Source of the DNA: Herbaspirillum seropedicae
Lineage (GTDB): Bacteria; Pseudomonadota; Gammaproteobacteria; Burkholderiales; Burkholderiaceae_D
NCBI RefSeq assembly: GCF_001040945.1
Contig: NZ_CP011930.1
Coordinates: 1,302,001-1,366,000, forward strand
Length of the DNA: 64,000 nucleotides
Direction: 5' to 3'
This document shows, piece after piece, positions 35,333-44,763 of this stretch. Every line of letters begins with the position of its first letter. Position 1 is the stretch's first letter. The position numbers and the translations under genes are program-made. The notes under the pieces were generated by a model. The model was not told the origin of the DNA, did no database searches, and saw nothing but the letters and a program-made list of their open reading frames with translations.

Positions 35333-37375
35333 ATGGCACTTGCCCTGTGGTTCGCCATTGCCTGCGGCATTGTCGCGGTGATCTATGGCCTGGTATCGCG
35401 CAACTGGATTCTCAAGCAAGACCCTGGCAACCCCCGCATGCAGGACATCGCCCTGGCCATCCAGCAGGGCGCATCCGCCTACCTGGCGCGCCAGTACCGC
35501 ACCATCGCCATGGTCGGGGTGGTGCTGTTGATCCTCATTGCCCTGATACCCGGCCTAGGGTGGCTCACCGCCATTGGTTTCCTGCTGGGGGCGGTATTGT
35601 CGGGAGCGTGCGGCTTCATCGGCATGAATGTCTCGGTGCGGGCCAATGTGCGCACCGCGCAGGCCGCCACGCAGGGCATGAACCAGGCGCTGGCCGTGGC
35701 CTTTCGCGGTGGCGCCATCACTGGGATGCTGGTGGTGGGGCTGGGGCTGCTGGGGGTGTCGCTGTTCTTCTGGGTCTTGTACATCTATGGACAGGGCCGC
35801 GCGGCCAGCCTGCATGACGCCATCCAGCCCTTGATCGGACTGGCCTTCGGCGCGTCGCTGATCTCTATCTTCGCCCGGCTGGGTGGGGGGATCTTCACCA
35901 AGGGCGCAGACGTGGGCGCCGACCTGGTGGGCAAGGTCGAAGCCGGCATTCCCGAGGATGACCCGCGCAATCCTGCCGTGATCGCCGACAATGTCGGCGA
36001 CAACGTGGGCGATTGCGCCGGCATGGCCGCCGACCTGTTCGAGACCTATGTGGTCACGCTGGTCGCGACCATGCTGCTGGGCAGCCTCATGCTGACCGGC
36101 ATGGAGACGCTGGCGGTGCTCTATCCGCTGGCCTTGGGCGGGGTCTCGATCCTGGCTTCCATCGTCGGTTGCGCCATGGTCAAGGCGCAGCCCGGCAAGA
36201 AGATCATGTCGGCGCTCTATACCGGCCTCTGGTGGGCGGCTGGCCTCTCCTTGATCGGTTTTGCCGTGGTCACCTGGCTGCTGTTGCCGCCGCCCCTGCG
36301 TGTTCCCTTGATGGGAGCGGCCGTGGTGGGCATCGCCCTGACCGGGCTGATGGTCTACATCACCGAGTACTACACCGGCACCGACTTCAAGCCGGTGCAG
36401 CACATCGCCCAGGCCTCGACCACCGGTCATGGCACCAACATCATCGCCGGACTGGGCGTGTCGATGAAGTCCACGGCCTACCCGGTGCTGGCGGTGTGTG
36501 CGGCGATCCTGCTGTCGTACTGGCTGGCCGGGCTCTATGGCATCGCCATTGCGGCCACGTCCATGCTGTCCATGGCCGGCATCGTGGTGGCGCTGGACGC
36601 CTACGGCCCCATCACCGATAACGCTGGCGGCATTGCCGAGATGTCCGGCCTGCCCGAGTCGGTGCGCGCCATCACCGATCCGCTCGATGCGGTGGGCAAC
36701 ACCACCAAGGCCGTCACCAAGGGCTATGCCATTGGTTCGGCCGGGCTGGCGGCGCTGGTGCTGTTTGCCGATTACACCCACGCGCTGGAATCGGTGGGCA
36801 AGAGCGCCAGCTTTGATCTCTCCAGTCCGGCAGTGATCATCGGCCTGTTCATCGGCGGACTGATTCCCTACCTGTTCGGCGCCATGGCGATGGAGGCGGT
36901 AGGGCGTGCGGCCGGGGCGGTGGTGGTCGAGGTGCGGCGCCAGTTCAGCGAGATCAAGGGCATCATGGATGGCAGCGGCCGGCCTGAGTACGACAAGGCC
37001 GTCGATATGCTGACCTCGTCGGCCATCCGCGAGATGATCCTGCCCTCGCTGCTGCCGGTGATCGTCCCTATCCTGGTGGGGATGCTGCTGGGGCCGTCGG
37101 CCCTGGGCGGCCTGCTCATGGGCACCATCGTGACAGGCCTGTTCGTGGCCATCTCGATGACCACCGGCGGCGGCGCCTGGGACAATGCCAAGAAATACAT
37201 CGAGGACGGCCATCACGGCGGCAAGGGTTCCGAGGCGCACAAGGCTGCCGTCACCGGCGACACCGTGGGCGATCCCTACAAGGACACCGCCGGCCCGGCC
37301 GTCAATCCACTCATCAAGATCATCAACATCGTGGCCCTGCTGCTGGTGCCGCTGTTGCCGGCCATGCCGACCTGA
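35333..37375 (+). CDS. hppA: K(+)-insensitive membrane pyrophosphatase (H+ pump)
   Basis: A 680-residue membrane pyrophosphatase with about 16 helices that pumps protons with PPi hydrolysis. The active-site block is present: '[20 protein letters not shown]' and '[19 protein letters not shown]'. The residue that decides potassium dependence is Lys459 in [10 protein letters not shown]; potassium-dependent enzymes have Ala there. It is therefore of the K+-independent, H+-pumping class. Two in-frame starts lie upstream (35312 and 35327); 35333 is best placed after AAGGAG. Confidence 0.95.
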   Translation: MALALWFAIACGIVAVIYGLVSRNWILKQDPGNPRMQDIALAIQQGASAYLARQYRTIAMVGVVLLILIALIPGLGWLTAIGFLLGAVLSGACGFIGMNVSVRANVRTAQAATQGMNQALAVAFRGGAITGMLVVGLGLLGVSLFFWVLYIYGQGRAASLHDAIQPLIGLAFGASLISIFARLGGGIFTKGADVGADLVGKVEAGIPEDDPRNPAVIADNVGDNVGDCAGMAADLFETYVVTLVATMLLGSLMLTGMETLAVLYPLALGGVSILASIVGCAMVKAQPGKKIMSALYTGLWWAAGLSLIGFAVVTWLLLPPPLRVPLMGAAVVGIALTGLMVYITEYYTGTDFKPVQHIAQASTTGHGTNIIAGLGVSMKSTAYPVLAVCAAILLSYWLAGLYGIAIAATSMLSMAGIVVALDAYGPITDNAGGIAEMSGLPESVRAITDPLDAVGNTTKAVTKGYAIGSAGLAALVLFADYTHALESVGKSASFDLSSPAVIIGLFIGGLIPYLFGAMAMEAVGRAAGAVVVEVRRQFSEIKGIMDGSGRPEYDKAVDMLTSSAIREMILPSLLPVIVPILVGMLLGPSALGGLLMGTIVTGLFVAISMTTGGGAWDNAKKYIEDGHHGGKGSEAHKAAVTGDTVGDPYKDTAGPAVNPLIKIINIVALLLVPLLPAMPT

Positions 37376-37473
37376 GCCTGGCCGGTCTGGCTAACCCTGA
37401 CTTACCTTGGCCAACCCACACAGCAATTGTCGCCGCGCCGATAGTCTGCGGTGCGGCGGCCCCGCCATAATCG

Positions 37474-37512
37474 ATCCGCAGAGGCGGATTGCCAGAGTGG
37501 ACGATCCGTCCA
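37474..37512. promoter_or_regulatory. Two adjacent inverted repeats upstream of the SDR gene
   Basis: ATCCGC-AGAG-GCGGAT (37474-37489) and TGGACG-ATC-CGTCCA (37498-37512), both with perfect 6-bp arms, lie about 100 bases before the dehydrogenase start. They look like operators of dimeric repressors. Confidence 0.45.
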
Positions 37513-37601
37513 ATAATGCCGCCTGATGCATCACATCATCATCCAGGCGCACGGCCCGGGCGATCCGCCCGCGGCTGTCACGACGCTCATCAGGAGACTC
37601 C

Positions 37602-38360
37602 ATGCGTATCGAAGGACATGTTTTCATCATCACCGGCGCGGCTTCCGGGCTGGGTGCGGCCACTGCGCGCATGATCGCAGCAGCCGGCGGCAAGCCCGTG
37701 CTGGCCGACCTGAACCAGGAGGCAGGTGAGCCATTGGCGGCGGAGCTGGGCGGTGTCTTCGTACGCTGTGATGTCAGTTCGGAAGAGGATGCGCAAGCCG
37801 TGGTGCGTGCCGCCGAGGCCCTGGGCAGCCTGCGCGGCCTGGTCAATTGCGCCGGCATCGCCCCGGCGGAAAAGCTGGTCGGCAAGAGCGGCCCGCATAC
37901 CATGGCGCTGTTCATGAAGACCCTCAACATCAATCTGGTGGGCAGCTTCAACATGGCGCGCTTTGCCGCCGAGGCCATGGCCAGGAGCGCGGCGGTGGAG
38001 GAGGGCGAGCGCGGCGTCATCATTCATACGGCCTCGGTGGCGGCCTACGATGGCCAGATCGGCCAGACTGCCTATGCCGCCTCCAAGGGCGCCATCGTGG
38101 CGATGACCCTGCCGATGGCGCGCGAGCTGTCGCGCAGCGGCATCCGGGTCATGACCATTGCGCCGGGCATCTTCGAGACGCCCATGATGCTGGCCATGCC
38201 CCAGGAAGTGCGCGATTCGCTGGGGCAGGCGGTGCCGTTCCCGCCACGGTTGGGACGCGCGGCGGAGTATGCGCAGCTGGCGCGCACCATCATCGAGAAC
38301 GTGATGCTCAATGGAGAGACCATCCGCCTGGACGGTGCGATCCGCATGCAGCCCAAATAA
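37602..38360 (+). CDS. Short-chain dehydrogenase, 3-hydroxyacyl-CoA dehydrogenase type
   Basis: A 252-residue SDR. Cofactor motif TGAASGLG at 11-18, NAG-type 'VNCAGIAPAEKL', catalytic S145 in TASVAAYDG, Y158 and K162 in YAASKG. The segment 'APGIFETPMMLAMPQEVRDS' is shared with the type II 3-hydroxyacyl-CoA dehydrogenases (HSD10-like). NAD-linked oxidation of branched or short hydroxyacyl-CoA is the likely reaction. No linked beta-oxidation genes are in the window. Confidence 0.85.
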   Translation: MRIEGHVFIITGAASGLGAATARMIAAAGGKPVLADLNQEAGEPLAAELGGVFVRCDVSSEEDAQAVVRAAEALGSLRGLVNCAGIAPAEKLVGKSGPHTMALFMKTLNINLVGSFNMARFAAEAMARSAAVEEGERGVIIHTASVAAYDGQIGQTAYAASKGAIVAMTLPMARELSRSGIRVMTIAPGIFETPMMLAMPQEVRDSLGQAVPFPPRLGRAAEYAQLARTIIENVMLNGETIRLDGAIRMQPK

Positions 38361-38420
38361 ACCGCATTTACCTGCCAATTCTCTTGTCCACAGGGTCGGC
38401 GCTGCTGCTAAGCTCAGGCC

Positions 38421-39626
38421 ATGGAGACAACCACACATAAGACCGGACTGATCCTCACCGGTGGCGGTGCACGCGCCGCCTACCAGGTGGGCGTGCTCAA
38501 TGCGATTTCCATGATCCTGCTCGAAGCAGGCTGGCCGGTGCATAGCAATCCCTTTCCCATCATCTGCGGCACCTCGGCCGGCGCCATCAATGGCACTGCG
38601 CTGGCCTGCCGCGCCGATGATTTCGGCGAGGCCGTGCGCGAGCTCATGGCGGTGTGGAGCAATTTTGGTGTGGACCAGGTCTACCGGGCCGATTCGCTGG
38701 GCGTGATCCGCTCGGGCGCGCGCTGGCTGTCGCTGTTTTCCTTCGGCTGGCTGCTGCGCAAGTGGCGCGCCAATCCGCCCAACTCACTGCTGGACAACAC
38801 GCCCCTGGTGAGCATGCTGCACCGCCTGCTGGACCTGCCGCGCCTGGACGCCGCCCTGGCCGAAGGCCAGTTGCATGCGCTGGCGGTGACCGCCTCGTCC
38901 TACACCAGCGGCCAGCACATCACCTTCTACCAGTGCGCGGGGGAGATCGAGCCCTGGCGGCGCACCCAGCGCCTGGCCATCCGCGACCAGATCGGCGTCG
39001 ACCATCTGCTGGCGTCTTCGGCCATTCCCTTCATCTTCCCGGCCATCCCGGTCTATATCGATGGGCGCTGCGAATACTGCGGCGATGGCTCCATGCGCCA
39101 GATCGCGCCGATCTCGCCGGCCATCCACCTGGGGGCGACCAAGGTGCTGGTGATCGGGGCAGGGCGGATGGGCGAGAAAGGCGAGCAGGCGCCCACCAAC
39201 ACGCCGCACTATCCCAGCCTGGCGCAGGTGGCGGGCCATGCGATGTCGGGCATCTTCCTCGATGGCCTCTCAGCCGACATCGAGCGCATCAACCGGGTCA
39301 ACCAGACCCTGTCGGTGCTCAACGAAGAACAGCGCCGCCACACACCCTTGAAGCCCATCCGCACCCTGGTCATTTCACCCTCCAAGCGCATCGACAGCAT
39401 CGCCAGCCGCCATGTGGGCAGCCTGCCGCGTCCTATCCGCACCATGCTGGGCGGCATTGGCGCGACCGAAGCGCGCGGTTCGGCGCTGGCCTCCTATCTG
39501 CTGTTCGAACAAAGCTTCACGCGTGAGCTGATCGCCCTGGGCCAGAGCGATACCTACGCCAAGCGCGACGAAGTGATGGCCTTTTTTGAACCCGACACGG
39601 CGCAGCTGCTCCAAGCCTCTGCCTGA
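38421..39626 (+). CDS. Patatin-like phospholipase
   Basis: A 401-residue patatin-family hydrolase. The oxyanion motif is LTGGGARAAYQVGVL (11-25), the nucleophile S52 is in CGTSAGAING, and D222 in CGDGSMR completes the Ser-Asp dyad. No signal peptide is visible, so it is cytoplasmic or membrane-associated. It starts 60 bases after the SDR gene and may be cotranscribed. Likely substrates are phospholipids or acyl esters. Confidence 0.85.
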   Translation: METTTHKTGLILTGGGARAAYQVGVLNAISMILLEAGWPVHSNPFPIICGTSAGAINGTALACRADDFGEAVRELMAVWSNFGVDQVYRADSLGVIRSGARWLSLFSFGWLLRKWRANPPNSLLDNTPLVSMLHRLLDLPRLDAALAEGQLHALAVTASSYTSGQHITFYQCAGEIEPWRRTQRLAIRDQIGVDHLLASSAIPFIFPAIPVYIDGRCEYCGDGSMRQIAPISPAIHLGATKVLVIGAGRMGEKGEQAPTNTPHYPSLAQVAGHAMSGIFLDGLSADIERINRVNQTLSVLNEEQRRHTPLKPIRTLVISPSKRIDSIASRHVGSLPRPIRTMLGGIGATEARGSALASYLLFEQSFTRELIALGQSDTYAKRDEVMAFFEPDTAQLLQASA

Positions 39627-39739
39627 TTTGCTGCCGGTCAAGCTTGGCCGCTGCGACGGTTGCCTAGCCGAAAGCAACACGTTAATCTACGAAATGCTTT
39701 CGCCTTGAATTGACAAAATTGCAATTAACAAAAACGCAG

Positions 39740-40135
39740 ATGCGAGCCCGATTCATTTTCTCGATATTTTCCCGCTACTGGCTGGTGCTGTTGACCGCCC
39801 TGATGCTGTCGGCGCCGGTGCAGGCGCGCGGACCTGCGCCGGGGGGCTTGCCGGAGGTCAACCTTGACCAGCTGCCGCGCGAAGCCCAGCAGACCATGGC
39901 CCTGATCCGCGCCGGCGGACCTTTCCCCTACGAGAAGGATGGAGCGGTGTTCGGCAATTACGAAGGGGTGTTGCCCAGGCAAAAGCGCGGGTATTATCGC
40001 GAATACACCGTCAAGACGCCGCGCGCACGCAATCGCGGGGCCCGCAGGATCGTCAGCGGAGGGGAGCCCAAGACTTCCGGCGAATACTATTACACCAGCG
40101 ATCACTACAAGACCTTCCGCCGGATACGGGATTGA
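39740..40135 (+). CDS. Secreted guanine-specific ribonuclease (RNase Sa/barnase class)
   Basis: A 131-residue protein with a signal peptide ending at PVQA. The mature part has the microbial RNase core: 'NYEGVLPRQKRGYYREYTV', then RGARRIVSGG and 'EYYYTSDHYKTFRRI'. The catalytic Glu in YREY, Arg in RGARR and His in SDHYKTF are all present, so it should be active. The ATG at 39740 is preferred to an upstream TTG. A barstar-family inhibitor gene follows, as expected for a toxic secreted RNase. Confidence 0.88.
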   Translation: MRARFIFSIFSRYWLVLLTALMLSAPVQARGPAPGGLPEVNLDQLPREAQQTMALIRAGGPFPYEKDGAVFGNYEGVLPRQKRGYYREYTVKTPRARNRGARRIVSGGEPKTSGEYYYTSDHYKTFRRIRD

Positions 40136-40239
40136 GGCTGGTCGGGCAGCAGGGCGCACCAACCCTGCCTGCACGCATGCAAGTCAGACCTGGTCACCAG
40201 ATCCACCACGATAGCCACCACAGCCACACAGCCCCGCCT

Positions 40240-40656
40240 ATGGATACTGAAGGGAAAATAAGTTTGTTTAAAACGGTGCCGCCCAATATCGTGCAGTCCA
40301 TTCGCGCCTTCCGCGTCAATGAACTGCAGCAGGAGGCCGCGCATCTGCAGCAGCATTTTCTCTATGCCTATTGCGCCCAGGCCGTGACCAAGCAGCAGGT
40401 GCTGACCAGCATCGCCACCGCTTTCCACTTCCCGCGCCACTTCGGCAAGAATTTCGACGCCCTGCACGATTGCCTGACCGACCTGACCCACAAGGCCGGC
40501 AAGCAGCCCGGTTTCGTGGTGGTGCTGGAGCAGTTGCCCAATACCCAGAAGTTCGACAAGGAAGCCCGCGAGACCCTGCTCGACGTCTTCCGCGACGCGG
40601 CCGATTACTGGGCGGAGAAGAAGGTGCCATTCCGCGTCTTCTATTCCTTCCAGTAA
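40240..40656 (+). CDS. Barstar-family RNase inhibitor
   Basis: A 138-residue cytoplasmic protein. The barstar signature is 'FHFPRHFGKNFDALHDCLTD', followed by 'VVLEQLPNTQKF' and 'FRDAADYWAEKKVPFRVFY'. In barnase/barstar systems such proteins block the RNase active site with acidic residues. It carries an N-terminal extension of about 45 residues before the barstar fold. The ATG at 40240 has no evident Shine-Dalgarno site; in-frame alternatives are an ATG at 40177 and a TTG at 40132 that overlaps the RNase stop. Confidence 0.85.
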   Translation: MDTEGKISLFKTVPPNIVQSIRAFRVNELQQEAAHLQQHFLYAYCAQAVTKQQVLTSIATAFHFPRHFGKNFDALHDCLTDLTHKAGKQPGFVVVLEQLPNTQKFDKEARETLLDVFRDAADYWAEKKVPFRVFYSFQ

Positions 40657-40764
40657 AGATCTGCAGCCCATCCGCCGCCGATCCGGATACTTTTTGATAA
40701 AACATTTACGCCACGATCTGCCTTGCACATCGTGAAAAACGGCGGCGGGCGGGCCGCCAGCGGG

Positions 40765-40770
40765 TACAAT
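40765..40770 (+). promoter_or_regulatory. -10 hexamer immediately before purN
   Basis: TACAAT ends only 9 bases before the purN ATG, so a transcript from it would have an almost absent 5' leader. No Shine-Dalgarno site and no good -35 were found. Confidence 0.35.
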
Positions 40771-40779
40771 GCGCACACC

Positions 40780-41391
40780 ATGAGAAGCATTGTCATCCTG
40801 ATTTCCGGACGAGGCAGCAATATGGAAGCCATCGTCCGCGCCGCACAGGCCGAGCAGTGGCCTGCCAAGATCGCCGCCGTCATCAGCAACCGCGCCGACG
40901 CCAGCGGCCTGGCGTTCGCCGCCCAGCGCGGCATCCCGACCGCCGTCATCCCCAGCCGCGACTATTCCACGCGCGAGCAGTTCGATAGCGCCCTGCGCGA
41001 CAAGATCGACACCTTCGCGCCGGACCTGGTGGTGCTGGCCGGTTTCATGCGTATCCTGACCGCGCCCTTCGTGGAGCACTATCAGGGCCGCATGCTCAAC
41101 ATCCACCCGTCGCTGCTGCCCAGCTTCCCCGGGCTGGCCACGCACCGCCAGGCGCTGGCGGCGGGCGTGAAGCTGCACGGCGCGACCGTGCATTTCGTCA
41201 CGCCCGACCTCGACCATGGTCCCATCGTGGCCCAGGCGGCCGTGCCGGTGCAGGAAGAGGACAGCGAAGAAGCCCTGGCCGAACGGGTGCTGGAACAGGA
41301 ACATGTGATCTACCCGCGCGCCGTGCGCTGGTTCATCGACGGCCGTCTGCGCCTCGATGGCCATCGCGTACGCCTGGCGACGGCGTCCTGA
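40780..41391 (+). CDS. purN: Phosphoribosylglycinamide formyltransferase
   Basis: A 203-residue enzyme of purine synthesis that formylates GAR with 10-formyl-THF. Visible motifs are 'IVILISGRGSNMEAIVRA' at the start, 'VVLAGFMRILTAPFV', and the catalytic region 'LNIHPSLLPSFPGLATHRQA' with 'GATVHFVTPDLDHGPIVAQ'. Asn, His and Asp of the active site are in place. An upstream in-frame ATG at 40723 is not supported. Confidence 0.95.
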   Translation: MRSIVILISGRGSNMEAIVRAAQAEQWPAKIAAVISNRADASGLAFAAQRGIPTAVIPSRDYSTREQFDSALRDKIDTFAPDLVVLAGFMRILTAPFVEHYQGRMLNIHPSLLPSFPGLATHRQALAAGVKLHGATVHFVTPDLDHGPIVAQAAVPVQEEDSEEALAERVLEQEHVIYPRAVRWFIDGRLRLDGHRVRLATAS

Positions 41392-41442
41392 ACGCCCAGC
41401 CTGCGCAACCCCTTATCTTGAATTGAATCTGAAGGACCTAGC

Positions 41443-42702
41443 ATGAGATTGCCTCCCGCGATCATTCCCCATACCGAAGAACTGCTGCGCGAAGTGCTGC
41501 GTTTCACCGGCCCGGCCGATGTGACGCTGTCGCGTTACTTCCGCGACAACCCCCGGCTGGGCAGCCGCGAGCGCGGCGTGATCGCCGAGGCCGTCTATGG
41601 CCTCTTGCGCAACAAGACGGTGCTGACCAACTTTGCCGAATCGGGCAGCGGTCCGATGATGCGCCGCCTGGCCCTGCTGGGCCTGGCTGATGCGGTGGGT
41701 GCAGAATCCATCGCCGGCCTGCAGGAAGGCGAGGCCGACTGGCTGGAGCGCGTGGCCCAGATCGATCGCACCCAACTGGCTGCGCAGATGCGCAGCAACC
41801 TGCCGCCCTGGCTGTGGGACAAGCTGGTGGCGCGCATGGGCGAAGCGGCCACGCTGGAACTGGCCGAGGCCATGAACCGTCCGGCCCCGCTGGACCTGCG
41901 CGTCAATGCCCTCAAGGCCGATCGCGACACCGTCATCGCCGAACTGGCCAAGGCCCCGGTGGCCTGCGAACCTACGCCGTATTCGCCGCTGGGTTTGCGC
42001 GTGCTGAAAAAGCCGGCCCTGCAGAACCTGCCGCTGTTCAAGGATGGCGCCATCGAGGTGCAGGACGAGGGTAGCCAACTGCTGGCCCAGATCGTCGGCG
42101 CCAAGCGTGGCGAGATGGTGGTCGATTTCTGTGCCGGCGCCGGCGGCAAGACCCTGGCGCTGGGCGCGCTGATGCGCAATACCGGTCGCCTGTACGCCTT
42201 CGATGTCTCCGAGAAGCGCCTGGCCAAGCTCAAGCCGCGCCTGGCGCGCAGCGGGCTGTCCAATGTGCATCCGGTGGTGATCGCCCACGAGAACGACGCC
42301 AAGGTCAAGCGCTTGGCCGGCAAGCTCGACCGCGTGCTGGTCGATGCGCCTTGCAGCGGCCTGGGCACGCTGCGCCGCAATCCTGACATGAAGTGGCGCC
42401 AGACCGTGGAGACCCTGGCCGAGATGCGCGCCAAGCAAAGCTCCATCCTGGCCAGCGCCGCCCGCCTGGTGCGCGCCGGCGGCCGCCTGGTATACGGTAC
42501 CTGCAGCTTCCTGGAAGAAGAGAATGACGAAGTCATCGCCGACTTCCTGCAATCGCATCCGGACTTCATCCTGCGCCCCATGGGCGAGGTGCTGGCCGAA
42601 CAGAAGATTGCGCTGGAGATGGGCGACTACCTGAAGCTGTTGCCGCATCAACATCAGACCGATGGCTTCTTTGCGGCCGTCCTAGAGCGCCGCGCGGCAT
42701 GA
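41443..42702 (+). CDS. RsmB/NOP-family rRNA (cytosine-5) methyltransferase
   Basis: A 419-residue SAM-dependent methyltransferase. The SAM site is VVDFCAGAGGKTLALGALM; the two Cys of RNA m5C enzymes are C304 in DAPCSGLGTLRRNPD and C354 in YGTCSFLEEEND, the latter being the likely nucleophile. The N-terminal 140 residues are helical and only loosely like the NusB-type domain of RsmB. 16S rRNA is the probable target. Its stop overlaps the PLD gene by 4 bases. Confidence 0.88.
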   Translation: MRLPPAIIPHTEELLREVLRFTGPADVTLSRYFRDNPRLGSRERGVIAEAVYGLLRNKTVLTNFAESGSGPMMRRLALLGLADAVGAESIAGLQEGEADWLERVAQIDRTQLAAQMRSNLPPWLWDKLVARMGEAATLELAEAMNRPAPLDLRVNALKADRDTVIAELAKAPVACEPTPYSPLGLRVLKKPALQNLPLFKDGAIEVQDEGSQLLAQIVGAKRGEMVVDFCAGAGGKTLALGALMRNTGRLYAFDVSEKRLAKLKPRLARSGLSNVHPVVIAHENDAKVKRLAGKLDRVLVDAPCSGLGTLRRNPDMKWRQTVETLAEMRAKQSSILASAARLVRAGGRLVYGTCSFLEEENDEVIADFLQSHPDFILRPMGEVLAEQKIALEMGDYLKLLPHQHQTDGFFAAVLERRAA

Positions 42703-43283
42703 TGCGAGGGTGCTTCTCCCGCGCTCTGCTCGCGCTGGCACTGTGCCTGCCGGCCGCCGCGCCGGCGCTGGCGCGGCAGGCCCGCGAGGCCGTGCCGCCG
42801 CCGCCGGTGATGCCGGCCCAGGGCACGATACAGCCGGCCTTTGCCCCCTGGGACGATGTCGAGGGCCTGATCGTCGGCCAGCTCGATGGCGCCCGCCGCC
42901 AGATCCTGGTGCAGGCTTACCTGCTCACCAGCCGGCCCATCACCGATGCGCTGGTTGCGGCCCGCAAGCGCGGCGTCGATGTGCGGGTGCTGATGGATGT
43001 GGGCCAGCTCGACAAGAATTCCAATGACCGTCTCAAGCAATTGCGCGGCGCTGGCATTCCGGTCTGGCTGGAGACCGATTATCGCAACGCCCACAACAAG
43101 GTCATCATCATCGACGCCCCCTTGGCGACGGCCACCGTGATCACCGGCAGCTACAATTTCACCTGGTCGGCCCAGCACAAGAATGCCGAGAACATCCTGG
43201 TGCTCGGCAAGAATCCGGCGCTGGCCGCGCGCTATGCCGAGAACTGGCAGCGGCACCGGCAGGATGCCGAAGCCGCTCCCTGA
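42699..43283 (+). CDS. Secreted phospholipase D-family nuclease-like protein
   Basis: A 194-residue protein with a signal peptide (ALALCLPAAAPALA). It has a single HKD motif: H132, K134 and D139 in AHNKVIIID, followed by GSYNFTWSAQHKNAENILV. One HKD per chain is typical of the Nuc/endonuclease branch, which acts as a dimer. It should be periplasmic. It is translationally coupled (ATGA) to the RNA methyltransferase gene upstream. Confidence 0.85.
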   Translation: MMRGCFSRALLALALCLPAAAPALARQAREAVPPPPVMPAQGTIQPAFAPWDDVEGLIVGQLDGARRQILVQAYLLTSRPITDALVAARKRGVDVRVLMDVGQLDKNSNDRLKQLRGAGIPVWLETDYRNAHNKVIIIDAPLATATVITGSYNFTWSAQHKNAENILVLGKNPALAARYAENWQRHRQDAEAAP

Positions 43284-43322
43284 GCCGCCGTCCTCGCTTC
43301 GTCCTTTTGCTTCCCGGCCTGC

Positions 43323-44681
43323 ATGACCGATCACTTCTTTTCCCTCTTCACTGATCCCGCCCCGCTGTCGCTGCTGCGCCAGCTGGGCCTGATCGCCCTG
43401 TGCCTGCTGGGCGGCATCGCCCTGTCGCGCTGGTTGCGGGCGCGTTTCATGCTGCCCGGCGACGACGTCCCGCAGTCGCTGGTCATGCAGATCGGCGTGA
43501 AGAGCTTCGCCCGCGTGCTCTCGCCACTGCTGGCGCTGGGGCTGCTGACGGCCGCCTACTACGCGCTCAAGCGCAGCGGCCATTCGGTGACACTGTGGGA
43601 AATCATGTTTCCGCTTACCGTGGCGCAGGTGGCGATGCGCTTCGTGTTCTATGTGCTGCGCGGCATCTTCGTCAAGGACGCGACCGTGGGCGCCCTGTTG
43701 CACCTGTCCGAGAAGGCGATCGCCGTGCTGGTCTGGCTGTGCGTGGTGCTCTGGATCACCGGCTTGTGGCCGGACTTTGTCGATTACCTGGATGGCACCA
43801 CGCTGCCGCTGGCGCGCCACAAGGTCTCACTGTTGACGATGTTGCAAGGCGCGGCCTCGGTGCTGGTGACGCTCATCATTGCCCTGTGGATAGGGACGGT
43901 GCTGGAAAACCGCCTGATGAAGTTCAGCGGCATGCATTCCTCGCTGCGTACCGTGGTGGCTCGGATGCTGCGGGCGCTGCTGATCCTGATCGCCTTCCTG
44001 GTCAGCCTGTCGCTGGTGGGCATCGACCTGACGGTGTTGTCGGTCTTCGGTGGCGCGCTGGGGGTGGGTATCGGTCTGGGCTTGCAGAAGATCGCCAGCA
44101 GCTATGTATCGGGTTTCGTAATCCTGCTCGAGCGCAGCATGGTCATCGGCGACATGGTTGCCGTGGATAAATATTTCGGCAAGGTCACCCAGATTAATAC
44201 CCGCTATACCATCCTGGAAGGGCTGGACGGCATCGAATCGGTGTTGCCCAACGAACTGTTTGTCTCAAATCCGGTACAGAACTATTCATTGACGCACCGC
44301 ATTGTACGTTTGTCCACACAGCTTACAATTCTGTACCAGGATGATGTCGAGACCGTCTTGTCAATCATGGAACAGGCCGCACTTGGGGTGCAGCGGGTAT
44401 CCCAGCAGACCGCCCCGCAGGCCCTGCTGATCAAGATCGGGGCCGACGGGCTGGACCTGGAGCTCGGTTTCTGGATTACCGATCCGGAAAATGGCCGGCT
44501 CAATGTCTTGTCGGACGTCAATCGGGCCATCTGGGCTGCCTTCAAGCAACATGGCATTGAAGTGGCGCACGCCAAGCGCGACATTCGCATCATGGATGAG
44601 CGCAGCTTCCGCCAAAGTACGGGCAAGGAAAATCCTGATATGCCAGGGGGGCAGAATTCGCGTACAATGCCCGGTAATTAA
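43323..44681 (+). CDS. MscS-family mechanosensitive channel
   Basis: A 452-residue membrane protein with five or six helices. The pore-lining and beta-domain signature is 'FGGALGVGIGLGLQKIASSY' and 'GFVILLERSMVIGDMVAVDK'. The cytoplasmic domain continues to about residue 425 with a polar tail. It likely protects against osmotic downshock. It begins 39 bases after the PLD gene, so it may share its transcript. Confidence 0.88.
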   Translation: MTDHFFSLFTDPAPLSLLRQLGLIALCLLGGIALSRWLRARFMLPGDDVPQSLVMQIGVKSFARVLSPLLALGLLTAAYYALKRSGHSVTLWEIMFPLTVAQVAMRFVFYVLRGIFVKDATVGALLHLSEKAIAVLVWLCVVLWITGLWPDFVDYLDGTTLPLARHKVSLLTMLQGAASVLVTLIIALWIGTVLENRLMKFSGMHSSLRTVVARMLRALLILIAFLVSLSLVGIDLTVLSVFGGALGVGIGLGLQKIASSYVSGFVILLERSMVIGDMVAVDKYFGKVTQINTRYTILEGLDGIESVLPNELFVSNPVQNYSLTHRIVRLSTQLTILYQDDVETVLSIMEQAALGVQRVSQQTAPQALLIKIGADGLDLELGFWITDPENGRLNVLSDVNRAIWAAFKQHGIEVAHAKRDIRIMDERSFRQSTGKENPDMPGGQNSRTMPGN

Positions 44682-44763
44682 AAGAAAATAAAACCATTTT
44701 CACGGAACAAGTAATAATCCTGTTTTGTAGTCCAATAGTTGTTTTCTATTTGGAGTTGTACTG

